64,000 bases of DNA. It comes from Ignavibacteriales bacterium. Its GTDB lineage: Bacteria; Bacteroidota; Ignavibacteria; Ignavibacteriales; Ignavibacteriaceae. The translations under genes were made by a program, and so were the position numbers. The notes below the pieces were generated by a model. It ran no database searches. It was not told the DNA's origin and worked only from the letters and a program-made list of their open reading frames with translations. Shown here piece by piece: positions 52,428 through 62,046 of this stretch (its first letter is position 1; every line of letters begins with the position of its first letter). The stretch covers positions 62,001 to 126,000 of the forward strand of contig JADJIA010000004.1 of assembly GCA_016707285.1 (NCBI GenBank). Direction: 5' to 3'.

Positions 52428-54419
52428 ATGACCCTCAGAGCCGCAGTTATATTTGTTATATTGTTAATATCCACCTTGTTTCCTCAAGAAAAAAGAGGTT
52501 ACGAATATTGTGCTGAAAAGAAGCAAAATATGCTTCCTGCATCACTTCAAAAACTTCAAAACATTGAAGCTATCGCACATACTTTTGATGTTCTGGATTA
52601 CAAACTGAATCTCGATATATACAACTGTTTTATTTCGCCATATCCAAAATCTTTTACGGGAAGTGTCGTCGTAAAATTTAAGGTGGATTCAACGCTAAAT
52701 CAAATAGTTTTGGATGCAGTAAATACCTCAATTGTGGTCGATTCACTTGGTTTTGCCGGTGCCTCATTTACCCATGCATCGAATAAATTAAATATTACAC
52801 TTGATTCCACTTATTCACCCGGTGATACAGTGGAGGTGAAGATTTATTATCGACACAACAATGTATCTGATAATGCTTTTTATGCAAGTGGTGGCACTGT
52901 ATTCACCGACAACGAACCCGAGGGAGCAAGAAAGTGGTTCCCCTGCTGGGATAAACCATCCGACAAGGCAACTGTTGACCTTACAGCACGAGTGCCGGTG
53001 AATGTAAAACTCGGTTCAAACGGATTGTTAAAAGATTCCACTAATACCGGTTCAGAAATCTATTATCGCTGGGTAAGCAGAGACCCCGTTACTACTTATT
53101 TAACTGTTATTTCAGCCAGAGTAAACTATCAGTTATTCATCCTGAACTGGATAGATCCAGTTTCAGGGGACACTCTACCGATCAGACTCTATGCAAATCC
53201 GGGTGAAACAGTTTCACAAACAATCAGGGATGCAATAATCAACCAGACAACAGGTTTTAGCGAAAAATATGGACCATATCCATTTGAAAAAAACGGATAT
53301 GCGACGCTGAACAACCAATTCACCTGGGGTGGAATGGAAAATCAGACGCTTACCTCTCTTTGTCCAAACTGCTGGAGTCAAAATCTACTCGCTCACGAAT
53401 TTGCACATCAGTGGTTTGGTGATATGATCAGTCCATCAACATGGGCAGACATCTTCCTGAATGAAGGTTTTGCAACTTTTTCTGAATCAGTCTGGGAAGA
53501 GGTAAAACCGGGTGGAAGTTATTCGGCTTATAAATCGATGATCAACAGCGATGCCAATTATTACAAACAACAAAATCCCGGATGGCCAATCTATAATCCA
53601 TCATGGGCAATTGTAACTCCGGGCACCAATGAACTTTTTAACACCGCAATAACCTATGCAAAAGGGTCGTGTGTGCTTGCAATGGCGCGTTATGTCCTTG
53701 GTTCCGAACTCTTTTTTAGTACCGTCAGATCATATGCAACAGATTCAACCTTTAGATATAAAAACGCTTCAATCCCTGAATTTATCGTAAAAATGAGTGA
53801 AGCTTCAGGTCAGGATCTTACATGGTTTTTTGAACAGTGGCTGTATGAACCAAATCACCCAAGCTACTCAAACACTTATTGGATTTCCCAACCGGGTTCG
53901 AGGGATTGGACTCTAAATTTTAAGGCAAGACAAACTCAGTCCGGCTCTGTTTATTACAAAATGCCAATTGAGCTCAAGATTTCATTCACTTCCGGTGCTG
54001 ACACCACAATCAGAGTGTTTAACGATCAGAACAATCAAATCTTTACATTTAACTTTGACAGATCACCAACTTCCCTTGTTTTTGATCCAAACGATGAGAT
54101 AGTTCTTAAAACCGCCAACACAGTGATGTCAACAGAAGACGAGCAACTTTCACCTTTAGAATATACATTGTACAGTAACTATCCAAATCCATTTAATCCT
54201 TCAACTACAATTAAGTTTGCTGTTCCCGAGGGAAGTGATGTTAAACTTTCAGTTTTTAATACAAATGGTGAGGAAGTTGGAGTAATCGCAAGCGGATATT
54301 TTGAGTCCGGGATACACAAGGTTGAATTCAATGCAAACAACCTGCCAAGTGGTATCTATTTTGCAGTGTTAAATGCCGGCGGGAAAATGTTAAGACAGAA
54401 GATGATTTTGATTAAGTAG
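52428..54419 (+). CDS. secreted M1-family aminopeptidase with T9SS sorting domain
   Basis: The 663-residue protein has a signal peptide (TLRAAVIFVILLISTLFPQ) and the M1 peptidase core: substrate loop GGMENQTLTSL, zinc site HEFAHQWFGD and the third ligand Glu in NEGFATFSE. A Tyr-containing catalytic region follows (TAITYAKGSCVLAMARYVLG). It ends with a T9SS sorting domain (SNYPNPFNPSTTIKF to LRQKMILIK), so it is exposed outside the cell. It would trim peptides for uptake, perhaps with the OPT transporter. It has no neighbours in an operon. Confidence 0.92.
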   Translation: MTLRAAVIFVILLISTLFPQEKRGYEYCAEKKQNMLPASLQKLQNIEAIAHTFDVLDYKLNLDIYNCFISPYPKSFTGSVVVKFKVDSTLNQIVLDAVNTSIVVDSLGFAGASFTHASNKLNITLDSTYSPGDTVEVKIYYRHNNVSDNAFYASGGTVFTDNEPEGARKWFPCWDKPSDKATVDLTARVPVNVKLGSNGLLKDSTNTGSEIYYRWVSRDPVTTYLTVISARVNYQLFILNWIDPVSGDTLPIRLYANPGETVSQTIRDAIINQTTGFSEKYGPYPFEKNGYATLNNQFTWGGMENQTLTSLCPNCWSQNLLAHEFAHQWFGDMISPSTWADIFLNEGFATFSESVWEEVKPGGSYSAYKSMINSDANYYKQQNPGWPIYNPSWAIVTPGTNELFNTAITYAKGSCVLAMARYVLGSELFFSTVRSYATDSTFRYKNASIPEFIVKMSEASGQDLTWFFEQWLYEPNHPSYSNTYWISQPGSRDWTLNFKARQTQSGSVYYKMPIELKISFTSGADTTIRVFNDQNNQIFTFNFDRSPTSLVFDPNDEIVLKTANTVMSTEDEQLSPLEYTLYSNYPNPFNPSTTIKFAVPEGSDVKLSVFNTNGEEVGVIASGYFESGIHKVEFNANNLPSGIYFAVLNAGGKMLRQKMILIK

Positions 54420-54536
54420 AGGATCAGAACTTGAGAAACTCAGAGTGACTTGAGAAACTCGGAAGATTTTGAGTACGACCTCAGTTCTGGTCACTGAATC
54501 TCTAAAGTCTCCAGAGTTCTGAATCTCGAGTTTCTC
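54420..54536. repeat. GAGAAACTCGGA-type convergent repeat
   Basis: ACTTGAGAAACTC occurs twice in direct order (near 54431 and 54448), and CTCGAGTTTCTC near 54525-54536 is its complement. So the gap between two convergent genes can fold back on itself. The last 12 codons of the PP2C gene lie inside it. Confidence 0.5.
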
Positions 54537-55615
54537 TTTAGCACCAGAATAGTTATATCATCCCTCATAGGGACATTATAGGTAAAGTTGTTGATCGATC
54601 GAAGGATTGATTTAATAATTTCATCAGGTGATTTTTCTGCGTTTTTGATCAGATTTTTTTCAATTCTGGCGATCCCAAATTCTCTGTTAAATTCATCAAC
54701 AGCTTCGTTTACTCCATCGGAATAGATAAAGAGTATATCGTTGACCTTCAGGTCGATTTCAATCTCTTCGAGAGTTTTATCGAAAATGCCCTTATCTCGC
54801 ATACCGATTCCTATGCCTGTCGGTTTCAATTGTTTTACTTCTTTCGATTCGGCACAAAAATGGAGCAGAGGAGTGTGGCCCGCTCTGATTGCTTTTATTT
54901 TTTCCCCCTCTTCAACTTCCAAAACTGCAGCTGTAAAAAACAATCCCGGTTTAAAAATGGAATTAAGAACTTTGTTCAGTTCTTTTAAAACATCTTTAGC
55001 TGAAAGTTGATTTTTTGTCAAATAAGTTAATACAGAGTGAACTCTCACCATATACAAAGCAGCAAGCATTCCTTTGCCTGAAATGTCGCCAAGGAGATAA
55101 AAATGTTTTTTTTGTGAGGAATTGAGCGGGAAAAAGTTGAGGAAATCGCCTCCGACCACTTTTGCAGGTTTTGAATAAGCAGCAACTTGCAGCCCCTCAT
55201 ACACAGGAGATTCAGTCATTATCAACTCCTCCTGGATGTTTTTAGCGATATCCAGTTCATTAGTAGCTGAAACCTTCTCTGCCACTTCAAATGCGAGTAA
55301 TAATACCACCGTTAAAAATGATAACACTCCCCAAAACCACATATTCATCATCGAAGCATATAAAAAGATTGCAAATGCAATTGAAAACGCGATCCTTCTT
55401 ACCGGGGACAGTTTACTGAGAAACGTATAGATAAGATCCTTTAGCAGGGCAAATTTGCGTTGCCCTTTTGTCATTTTCTTATAATCGTTTCTTTTTGCGC
55501 TATCAAGGTAAAACTGATACACCTCGGGAGCTTCGGAACGAAACAGTCGGGAGACATCACCATCTTTCAGGTCACTTGTGTATAACTTATAAAGATTTGA
55601 GAAAAAACCTGCCAA
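54491..55615 (-). CDS. membrane PP2C-type (RsbU-like) serine phosphatase
   Basis: The 374-residue protein has two closely spaced membrane helices near residues 70-120 (VRRIAFSIAFAIFLYAS and WGVLSFLTVVLLLAFE). A short linker helix (LDIAKNIQEELI) leads to a SpoIIE/RsbU phosphatase domain with GGDFLNFFPL, LLGDISGKGMLAALYMV, RAGHTPLL and FIYSDGVNEAVDEFNREFG. These supply the metal-binding Asp residues. It would dephosphorylate an anti-sigma antagonist. The final residues (RFRTLETLEIQ) are encoded by an intergenic repeat and look like an extension of the normal end. Confidence 0.9.
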   Translation of the reverse strand: MAGFFSNLYKLYTSDLKDGDVSRLFRSEAPEVYQFYLDSAKRNDYKKMTKGQRKFALLKDLIYTFLSKLSPVRRIAFSIAFAIFLYASMMNMWFWGVLSFLTVVLLLAFEVAEKVSATNELDIAKNIQEELIMTESPVYEGLQVAAYSKPAKVVGGDFLNFFPLNSSQKKHFYLLGDISGKGMLAALYMVRVHSVLTYLTKNQLSAKDVLKELNKVLNSIFKPGLFFTAAVLEVEEGEKIKAIRAGHTPLLHFCAESKEVKQLKPTGIGIGMRDKGIFDKTLEEIEIDLKVNDILFIYSDGVNEAVDEFNREFGIARIEKNLIKNAEKSPDEIIKSILRSINNFTYNVPMRDDITILVLKRNSRFRTLETLEIQ

Positions 55616-55716
55616 TAAAAATATTCCTTATTGAAGTTTTTAATTTACATTCAAGCGGCGAATTGTGGCTATAATATTATATAACCACCCGTTTAATATG
55701 TATAAGTGGTTTAATT

Positions 55717-57561
55717 CTACCTCTTCAGCAAAATGACACCCCATTTAGCCGGAATCTCAAGCAGGTTATATGAGGCGCTGAACTTTAACTCACCACCATT
55801 TAGCAGGTCGTTATACTTCCCGTCGCGTAAAACTGTGGTTGTGCGTTTAACATCTGAATTATTTATGAATACAAGTACTTCCTCTCCCTCAAATTTCCTT
55901 TCGAAACCAAATATTTCATGTTCATCATCAACTTTTATTGTTTTATAACTGCCTCTTCTTAGTGATGGGTGTGAGTTACGGATGTTAATCAACTTTTTAT
56001 AATGTCCAAGCAGGTCGTTGTTCACTTTTACTTCCTCAGGAGAAGAACGCTTTGAACCATCGGGATTATAAATTTCAGGTTGATATTTTAGATCATCCCA
56101 TACCATTGGTTTTCTGCAGTCAGGATCATTTGCTCCCCACATTCCCACTTCATCGCCATAATAGATCATTGGAGCACCCACATATGTCATTTGCAGTATG
56201 GCAAAAAGTTTTTGTTTTTTCAAGGCTTGTTCTGTCGGTTTAGCCGTGTTATATTTGTCGTTACTTCCTCTTGAAATATTGAACCATTTACCCCAATTAC
56301 CATATCGTCCGAGGTCGGCATTCATTGCATGGGATCCAATTCTGTTGGCATCGTGACTTCCAAAGAGATTTTGTTGAACATATTCAACTCCACCGGGGAA
56401 AGCCGAGCGGAGTTCTGCAAGCTTTTCATCAAATTCAGATGCGGATATCCTTGTCTTTTCTGCGAGGATAAAATCGGCACAGGCAAATCCAAAATTGTAA
56501 TTCATCACCGCATCAAACTCATCCCCCTGAAGATATGGTTCGATTACATCTATCGGATCGATCACCTCGGCGGTGAGGTATGCCTCGTTGTTTATCGATT
56601 TCACATGAGAACGCCAGTCTTTCCAGAATGGATGTTTTATGCAAAAGGCAACATCAAGCCTCCAGCCGTCGATACCATCAGCGGGATTGCCATCGCCATT
56701 GGGGTCCATCCATCTCTTGGTAATGTCAAAGATATATTTTTTAGGTTCTGCAACAATTCCGTTTTCATCTTCTTTAATTTCAGGCAGTTCTTTAACACCA
56801 AACCATCCTTCATATTCAAATTTTGTCCCTTTTTCTTTGTCCTCAAACGATTTAATGGAAAACCAGTTTTTAAATCGGGACTTTTCCTGATTTTCAACAA
56901 CATCCCTGAATGGAATTGATGAGATTCCCATGTGGTTAAACACCCCGTCGAAAATAACTCGTATGCCAAGTTTATGAGCTTTTTGGATTAATTCAAGCAC
57001 TAATTTATCAGCATTTGTCCACTTCCAGGTAGTGGGATCATCAAATGATTCCGTGGAGATCAGTTCTCTGTCTGCTTCGGGATTATTTCCAAAATTGGGA
57101 TCCACATGATGAAAAGAGATACCATCATATTTGTGTAATGATGGAGCCTGAAAAACGGGATTTAAATAAATTGCATTTATCCCCAAATCCTTTATGTATC
57201 CCAGTTTATCTATCACCCCCTGAAGGTCTCCACCATACCGTCTGCGTTGTAAGTTGAACCAGATATCTTTGCCGTTCCCTTTTTCATATGGTTGTAGTTC
57301 ATACCAGTCGCTTTCCCAGGGATGGATTTGCCAGGGAGAAGTGATATCGTGGGGATACGCACCTTTAAGATTTTCAATTTTAGGGTCATTATCACGATTC
57401 CCGTTGCGGAATCTTTCCGGGAATACCTGATACCATACGGCATCTTTTGCCCAGTCGGGCACAAATTCAGTTTTTGCCATAGATGAATCTCCACCTCCGG
57501 CAAAAATGTTGCCGAGAAGTAAAACTGTTGAAGCTATAATGGAAATAAAAGAGGTTTTCAT
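55717..57561 (-). CDS. secreted GH13 alpha-glucanase (neopullulanase/cyclomaltodextrinase-like)
   Basis: The 614-residue protein has a signal peptide (MKTSFISIIASTVLLLGNIFA) and the GH13 barrel: region I VIFDGVFNHMG, region II DGWRLDVAF with the nucleophile Asp, region III AEVID with the acid/base Glu, and region IV SHDANRIGS with the transition-state Asp. The opening WAKDAVWYQVFPERFRNG is typical of the neopullulanase/cyclomaltodextrinase branch. It should cut alpha-glucans in the periplasm. ATG 57561 is preferred to ATG 57591, as it gives the cleaner signal peptide. Confidence 0.92.
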   Translation of the reverse strand: MKTSFISIIASTVLLLGNIFAGGGDSSMAKTEFVPDWAKDAVWYQVFPERFRNGNRDNDPKIENLKGAYPHDITSPWQIHPWESDWYELQPYEKGNGKDIWFNLQRRRYGGDLQGVIDKLGYIKDLGINAIYLNPVFQAPSLHKYDGISFHHVDPNFGNNPEADRELISTESFDDPTTWKWTNADKLVLELIQKAHKLGIRVIFDGVFNHMGISSIPFRDVVENQEKSRFKNWFSIKSFEDKEKGTKFEYEGWFGVKELPEIKEDENGIVAEPKKYIFDITKRWMDPNGDGNPADGIDGWRLDVAFCIKHPFWKDWRSHVKSINNEAYLTAEVIDPIDVIEPYLQGDEFDAVMNYNFGFACADFILAEKTRISASEFDEKLAELRSAFPGGVEYVQQNLFGSHDANRIGSHAMNADLGRYGNWGKWFNISRGSNDKYNTAKPTEQALKKQKLFAILQMTYVGAPMIYYGDEVGMWGANDPDCRKPMVWDDLKYQPEIYNPDGSKRSSPEEVKVNNDLLGHYKKLINIRNSHPSLRRGSYKTIKVDDEHEIFGFERKFEGEEVLVFINNSDVKRTTTVLRDGKYNDLLNGGELKFSASYNLLEIPAKWGVILLKR

Positions 57562-57591
57562 AGTCGAATTTCTTTGAATTTTTATTCCCAA

Positions 57592-57818
57592 ATATAGGAA
57601 TTTATGTTCCCATTTAATAGTTTGGATAATTAAATCCGTTTTTCTGAATAGTCTTGTATTAAAATTAAGTTAAAAAATAAAAAATGCTCAAAAAAATTGA
57701 TTTTAGATTTTGTTTTTAGCTCGATTATGAATAACTTTAATCACAATTTTTTAGTAGTTCGAATTCCGCAAATTAAACCGGGCGGGTTCCGACTATAACA
57801 TAACAAAGGAGAGCTCAT
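57592..57818. other. AT-rich divergent intergenic region
   Basis: Between the divergent amylase and Ycf48-like genes I see only AT-rich sequence and, just before the plus-strand gene, the strong ribosome-binding site AAGGAGAG. No sigma-54-type promoter is present. Confidence 0.4.
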
Positions 57819-59327
57819 ATGAGATCTTTACGACTTCTTTTCCTATTCGTTTTTTTGTTTTCTGTAGCGAACGCACAGTGGGTTGAACAAACCTCGGGCG
57901 TTACAGGTGCACTCTATTCTGTTTCGGCAGTTGATGATAATGTCTGCTGGATTGGTGGAGCAGCCGGTGTGGTTTTGCGCACAGTAAATGGCGGAACCAA
58001 CTGGGCAAATGTTGGTGGCGCAGGTGTTGGGTCTGCTGATGTTTATGCAGTTTATGCACTCGATGCAAACACATGCTGGGTAACAACATCCCCTGCTTCC
58101 GGAACATACATCTACAAAACTACCGATGGTGGAACAAGTTGGACACAACAACTCTTCCAGTCAGGCGGTTTTGGCGATGGTATCTGGTTCAAAGATGCAA
58201 ACAATGGCTTTTTCTATGGTGATCCTGTAGCCAGCAGATGGACACTTTTCAGAACTTCCAATGGTGGAACCACATGGGATTCAACCGGAATGTATCTCGC
58301 TTCCGGTGGATTCGCCGGTTGGAATAATGGACTTTTTGTAATGGGCGACAAAATCTGGTTTGGTACTAATGGAACCAGAGTATGGCACTCACCGGATTTT
58401 GGTAATACATGGCAATCACAAGCTACCACCGGTCAGGTAAACTCTTACACTATTTGGTTCAACAACGCAAATGTTGGAGTAACCGGCGGAACAAACTTTA
58501 TGGCAACCACTAATGGTGGTACCAACTGGGCAGCTCTAACCGTTCCCGGAACCGGCAATATCTCCGGTGTTACCGGCGAAGCCACCAACTGGTATGTAAC
58601 CCGTCAGGCTACCGGACTTTATCAGTCAACTGATAACGGTGCAACCTGGACAACAGCTTACACAGCAACTGCAGGTAATTTCTACCACATTAATAAAGCC
58701 CGTACCGGAACCGCTATCTGGGCATGCAGAAGTAATGGCGCAATTTCAAAAGGATGGGGAGTTCCTGTTCCTGTTGAATTTACATCATTTGCAGCCACAT
58801 CAGATAATGGTGCAGTTAATCTTTCATGGGCAACTGCAACTGAAACCAACAATAAAGGTTTTGAAGTTCAGAGAAGATTGGAAAACTCAGAATATTCAAC
58901 CATTGCCTTTATAGATGGTAAAGGAACCACAACCGGTTCAAATAATTATGCTTACACAGATTCAAAAATCGAATCAGGTAAATATTTTTATCGCTTAAGA
59001 CAAATCGATTTTGATGGTACATTCGCTTATTCAAGTGAAGTTGAAGTTGATGTTGCTACCATAACATCCTTTGCATTAGATCAGAACTTCCCAAATCCAT
59101 TTAACCCTTCAACCTCAATCTCTTACAGATTACCTGAAGCTTCAGATGTAGTTGTTAAGATTTATGATGTTATGGGTAACGAAGTTGCTACTCTCGTTAA
59201 TGGAAGACAAGATGCAGGAGCACATCAGGTGGTTTTTGATGCTGCAAAACTTTCCAGCGGATCTTATATCTATTCGATCAAAGCCGGAAACTTTTCTGCT
59301 ACCAAAAAAATGATCCTGATGAAATAA
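57819..59327 (+). CDS. secreted Ycf48-like T9SS surface protein
   Basis: The 502-residue protein has a signal peptide (MRSLRLLFLFVFLFSVANAQW), about seven Ycf48-like repeats (LRTVNGGTNWANV, YKTTDGGTSWTQQ, YQSTDNGATWTTA), and the linker PVEFTSFAATS...ETNNKGFEVQRR. It ends in a T9SS sorting domain (LDQNFPNPFNPSTSISY to SATKKMILMK). It is intact, unlike the two related genes at 13954-18654. AAGGAGAG precedes the ATG and a terminator follows. Ligand unknown. Confidence 0.92.
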   Translation: MRSLRLLFLFVFLFSVANAQWVEQTSGVTGALYSVSAVDDNVCWIGGAAGVVLRTVNGGTNWANVGGAGVGSADVYAVYALDANTCWVTTSPASGTYIYKTTDGGTSWTQQLFQSGGFGDGIWFKDANNGFFYGDPVASRWTLFRTSNGGTTWDSTGMYLASGGFAGWNNGLFVMGDKIWFGTNGTRVWHSPDFGNTWQSQATTGQVNSYTIWFNNANVGVTGGTNFMATTNGGTNWAALTVPGTGNISGVTGEATNWYVTRQATGLYQSTDNGATWTTAYTATAGNFYHINKARTGTAIWACRSNGAISKGWGVPVPVEFTSFAATSDNGAVNLSWATATETNNKGFEVQRRLENSEYSTIAFIDGKGTTTGSNNYAYTDSKIESGKYFYRLRQIDFDGTFAYSSEVEVDVATITSFALDQNFPNPFNPSTSISYRLPEASDVVVKIYDVMGNEVATLVNGRQDAGAHQVVFDAAKLSSGSYIYSIKAGNFSATKKMILMK

Positions 59328-59364
59328 TGCAGTAATGCAATAATCCAAAAATGCAGTAATATTT
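59325..59364. repeat. TGCAGTAATCC-type dispersed repeat, copy 3
   Basis: AATGCAGTAATGCAATAATC followed by CAAAAATGCAGTAATATTT nearly repeats the sequence at 25003-25040. It lies between the stop codon and the terminator of the Ycf48-like gene, so it is transcribed. Confidence 0.6.
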
Positions 59365-59370
59365 TTGACC

Positions 59371-59406
59371 AAGAGGCTGTTCATGAAAATGAGCAGCCTC
59401 TTTTTT
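59371..59406 (+). terminator. intrinsic terminator of the Ycf48-like gene
   Basis: AGAGGCTG and CAGCCTCT pair, with extra TCAT/ATGA pairs and a GAAA-containing loop, and six T follow. It overlaps a longer reading of the next gene, which therefore starts further down. Confidence 0.92.
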
Positions 59407-59448
59407 ATTATTGGTATATTTACAAGCTCAATAATAAATTTTATGACA

Positions 59449-60015
59449 ATGAAACTCTACACCACACTTATCTTTTTTGCAATTTTTGCAACAGGATTAT
59501 TTGCCCAGTCAAATAAATGGACGACACTCGAGGAACTTACTCTTACTCTACCCGAACATGAAGCTCTGGCTCTCTTTGAAGGGGAGTGGGATGTTCAAAT
59601 TGAATTCTTTTTTGATAAAGATGACGGCAAAGCATTAAAAGGTGCCGGTGACTCAAAAAATCAAGTGGTTCTCGGTGGAAGATTTATCGAATCCCGCTCT
59701 CAAAACATCGCTTTTGGGATGTCAATCACCTCAATTGCATATCTTGGATATGATGTAAGACTGCAAAAATATACCCTCTATTCAATGGACGAGTTGGGAA
59801 ATTTTGCAATAAATGCCTATGGAGATTTTAAGAAAAGTGAGAGCAAGTTTATCTTTGAGGGGAACACAATGGATTATGTAACCCGTGAAGACCAGATGTT
59901 CAGGATCATTTACGATTTTGAGGGTGCAGACCTGATAAAATATGAGGTCGATTTTCTACTTCCCGATGGGTCTTATAAACCTTATATCAATGCTGAATTC
60001 AGGAGGAAACAATGA
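59449..60015 (+). CDS. secreted DUF1579 family protein (paralogue)
   Basis: The 188-residue protein has a signal peptide (MKLYTTLIFFAIFATGLFAQ) and the DUF1579 pattern: ALALFEGEWDVQIEFFF, VVLGGRFIESRSQ, a later strand LQKYTLYSMDELGN, and EFRRKQ at the end. ATG 59449 (or 59443) is used because the longer frame crosses a terminator. It overlaps the EVE gene by 4 bases (ATGA), so they are translationally coupled. Function unknown; see the related gene at 11851-12408. Confidence 0.85.
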   Translation: MKLYTTLIFFAIFATGLFAQSNKWTTLEELTLTLPEHEALALFEGEWDVQIEFFFDKDDGKALKGAGDSKNQVVLGGRFIESRSQNIAFGMSITSIAYLGYDVRLQKYTLYSMDELGNFAINAYGDFKKSESKFIFEGNTMDYVTREDQMFRIIYDFEGADLIKYEVDFLLPDGSYKPYINAEFRRKQ

Positions 60016-60482
60016 ATTGGTGGGTGGTAAAGTCGGAACCTGATGTTTTTTCAATTGATGATCTTGAAAATTCACCCAATAAAACTACATTTTGGGATGG
60101 AGTGCGCAACTATCAGGCACGGAATTTCCTCCGCGACTCGATGAAAATTGGAGATAAAGTTCTCTTTTATCACAGCAGCACCGACCCGATGGGCGTGGCA
60201 GGCTGGTGTGAAGTGGTTAGGGAGGGATATCCCGATTCATCTGCTTTTGATCCACAATCCCACTATTTTGATGCTTCATCCACTCCTGACAATCCTGTCT
60301 GGATTATGGTGGATATCAAATTGGTTGAAAAATTCTCTCGACTTGTTACACTTCAAGAGATAAAAGAGAATCCAAATTTAAAGGATATGACCTTAATTAA
60401 AAGAGGGAACAGATTATCGGTATTTCCTGTAAAAGAAGAAGAGTTTAATGAGGTTTTGAGGCTTGCCGGGCAACAGCCATAA
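60012..60482 (+). CDS. EVE-domain protein
   Basis: The 156-residue protein is a single EVE domain (PUA-like fold, THYN1 family). It starts MNWWVVKSEPDVFSIDDL and contains FWDGVRNYQARNFLRD, KVLFYHSS and the late LVTLQEIKENPNLKDM. EVE domains bind modified bases in DNA or RNA, often 5-methylcytosine or similar. This stand-alone bacterial form is widespread with no defence context here. The start overlaps the previous gene. Confidence 0.93.
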   Translation: MNWWVVKSEPDVFSIDDLENSPNKTTFWDGVRNYQARNFLRDSMKIGDKVLFYHSSTDPMGVAGWCEVVREGYPDSSAFDPQSHYFDASSTPDNPVWIMVDIKLVEKFSRLVTLQEIKENPNLKDMTLIKRGNRLSVFPVKEEEFNEVLRLAGQQP

Positions 60483-60619
60483 GGAGTTTGGCTCCCTTAA
60501 TTTCTGTTCGTTTCCCTGATCCAGGGTGATACGAATCGATACTGCAATCTTCAATTTCACTATCTTTACAATAACATTTACTATTTTTTGGCAAATCTTA
60601 AAGAGAAATTAACATCCGG

Positions 60620-61018
60620 ATGAATCTGGAAACTGACTTAATAATTTTTACATCAACAGCCCTGCTCTCACTTTTGATGCTCACTGCCATTTACCTGGCT
60701 TTTAGAGCTTACAGGAAAAGCAAAGGGATGTCTGAGAATCTGCATGAGCGGGATTTTCAGTTGCCAATAGATAAACAAAAACTCTATTTTTACGGCTCAT
60801 TTTTTAATCCTGATTCACCTCTCCCCTCGCGGAAAAGATTTATTCCCCTTTACATTTCGGTAATTTTACTCTATTTACTTACAGTGATATGCTTCTACAC
60901 AGGTCTGCTGCTCTTTGCATGGTTGTTTAATTTCCTGATATTTGCAGTGGTTCTGTTTGTGGGAGTAAAATTTATCAAAGTTTTAATTGACGACAAAACA
61001 GCTTCAAAGATTATATAA
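60620..61018 (+). CDS. membrane protein of unknown function
   Basis: The 132-residue protein has one membrane helix at the N-terminus (LIIFTSTALLSLLMLTAIYLAF), a polar middle part (YGSFFNPDSPLPSRKRFI) and two helices at the C-terminus. It lies 12 bases upstream of upp and shares its direction, so they may be cotranscribed. No family is recognised. Confidence 0.7.
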   Translation: MNLETDLIIFTSTALLSLLMLTAIYLAFRAYRKSKGMSENLHERDFQLPIDKQKLYFYGSFFNPDSPLPSRKRFIPLYISVILLYLLTVICFYTGLLLFAWLFNFLIFAVVLFVGVKFIKVLIDDKTASKII

Positions 61019-61030
61019 AACAGAGGTACC

Positions 61031-61657
61031 ATGGAACATTTCACCATAGTCAGCAACAATCTTATCCTTAGAGACCTTACATATCTTCGTGATAAACACA
61101 CTCCACAAAGAGATTTTCGACATGCACTCGACAGAATAGCCTATTCTATTTGTATTTCACTCAGTTCTAATATTATTATGAAAGATGTTGAAGTCGAAAC
61201 TCCACTTGAAGTTACAAGCGGGAAAAAGATTGCAAGTGAAATTGTGCTTGTGCCGATATTAAGAGCCGGATTAAGTATGGGAAATGCTTTTCTTCAGCTT
61301 CTTCCGCAGGCGAAAATGGGACATATAGGACTTAAAAGAAACGAAGAAACCCTCGAACCAATAGAATATTATTATAAAACCCCACAGGATTTGGAGACTG
61401 CCCAGGTGATTATCCTTGATCCGATGCTTGCAACCGGCGGAAGTGTTTCTGCTGCCGTTACATTTTTGAAAAGGGGTGGAGCAAAAAACATCATTATAGC
61501 GTCAATTATCTCCGCACCCGAGGGTGTCAGCAGAGTATTAAACGACCATCCGGATGTTTATATCTATACAGCAGCTCACGATCGTGGTCTGAATGAGAAG
61601 GGATACATTGTCCCCGGTCTCGGAGACGCCGGCGATCGCGTTTTTGGAACATTATAA
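61031..61657 (+). CDS. upp: uracil phosphoribosyltransferase
   Basis: The 208-residue protein has the PRPP-binding loop ILDPMLATGGS, the substrate region LVPILRAGLSMGNAF and the end YIVPGLGDAGDRVFGT of UPRTases. It salvages uracil to UMP. Length is normal for the family. Confidence 0.97.
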   Translation: MEHFTIVSNNLILRDLTYLRDKHTPQRDFRHALDRIAYSICISLSSNIIMKDVEVETPLEVTSGKKIASEIVLVPILRAGLSMGNAFLQLLPQAKMGHIGLKRNEETLEPIEYYYKTPQDLETAQVIILDPMLATGGSVSAAVTFLKRGGAKNIIIASIISAPEGVSRVLNDHPDVYIYTAAHDRGLNEKGYIVPGLGDAGDRVFGTL

Positions 61658-62046
61658 ATTTTTGGACTGAAGAGAGGGATAGTTCCACGGATTTCACGGA
61701 TTTAACACGGATGGCCACGGATTTAGAGCGTAAGTGACAGGAGTGGTAATCGTCCCGATTGCCGTCTGCAATACGACAAACCGTAAGAGTCGGATTTGAA
61801 GAGGACGCAGATACACGCAGATTAAACGGAGTTTCGCGGATTGATTTTTAATCCCTTCTTTGCGTTCTCTGCGCCCTTTGCGGTTTAACTCGACCGTTTC
61901 CTATTTAAAACAAAGATACACATCCCGAAAACTCAGGATGTGTATCCATAATAAATATTGCAGGGATTTTATGATTAATTAAGTACCGGAGTAATTCATT
62001 ACTCAAGTACTCAAGTACTCAAGTCACTCGAGTTCTCAAGTACTCT
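61658..62046. repeat. intergenic region made of CACGGATTTCACGG and ACTCAAGTACTC repeats
   Basis: Near 61683-61720 CCACGGATTTCACGGATTTA and variants recur. Near 61800-61890 GACGCAGATACACGCAGATT and CTTTGCGTTCTCTGCGCCCT follow, matching the vocabulary at 28981-29255. Near 62000-62045 ACTCAAGTACTC repeats run up to the next gene's stop. No gene or RNA is seen. Confidence 0.7.
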
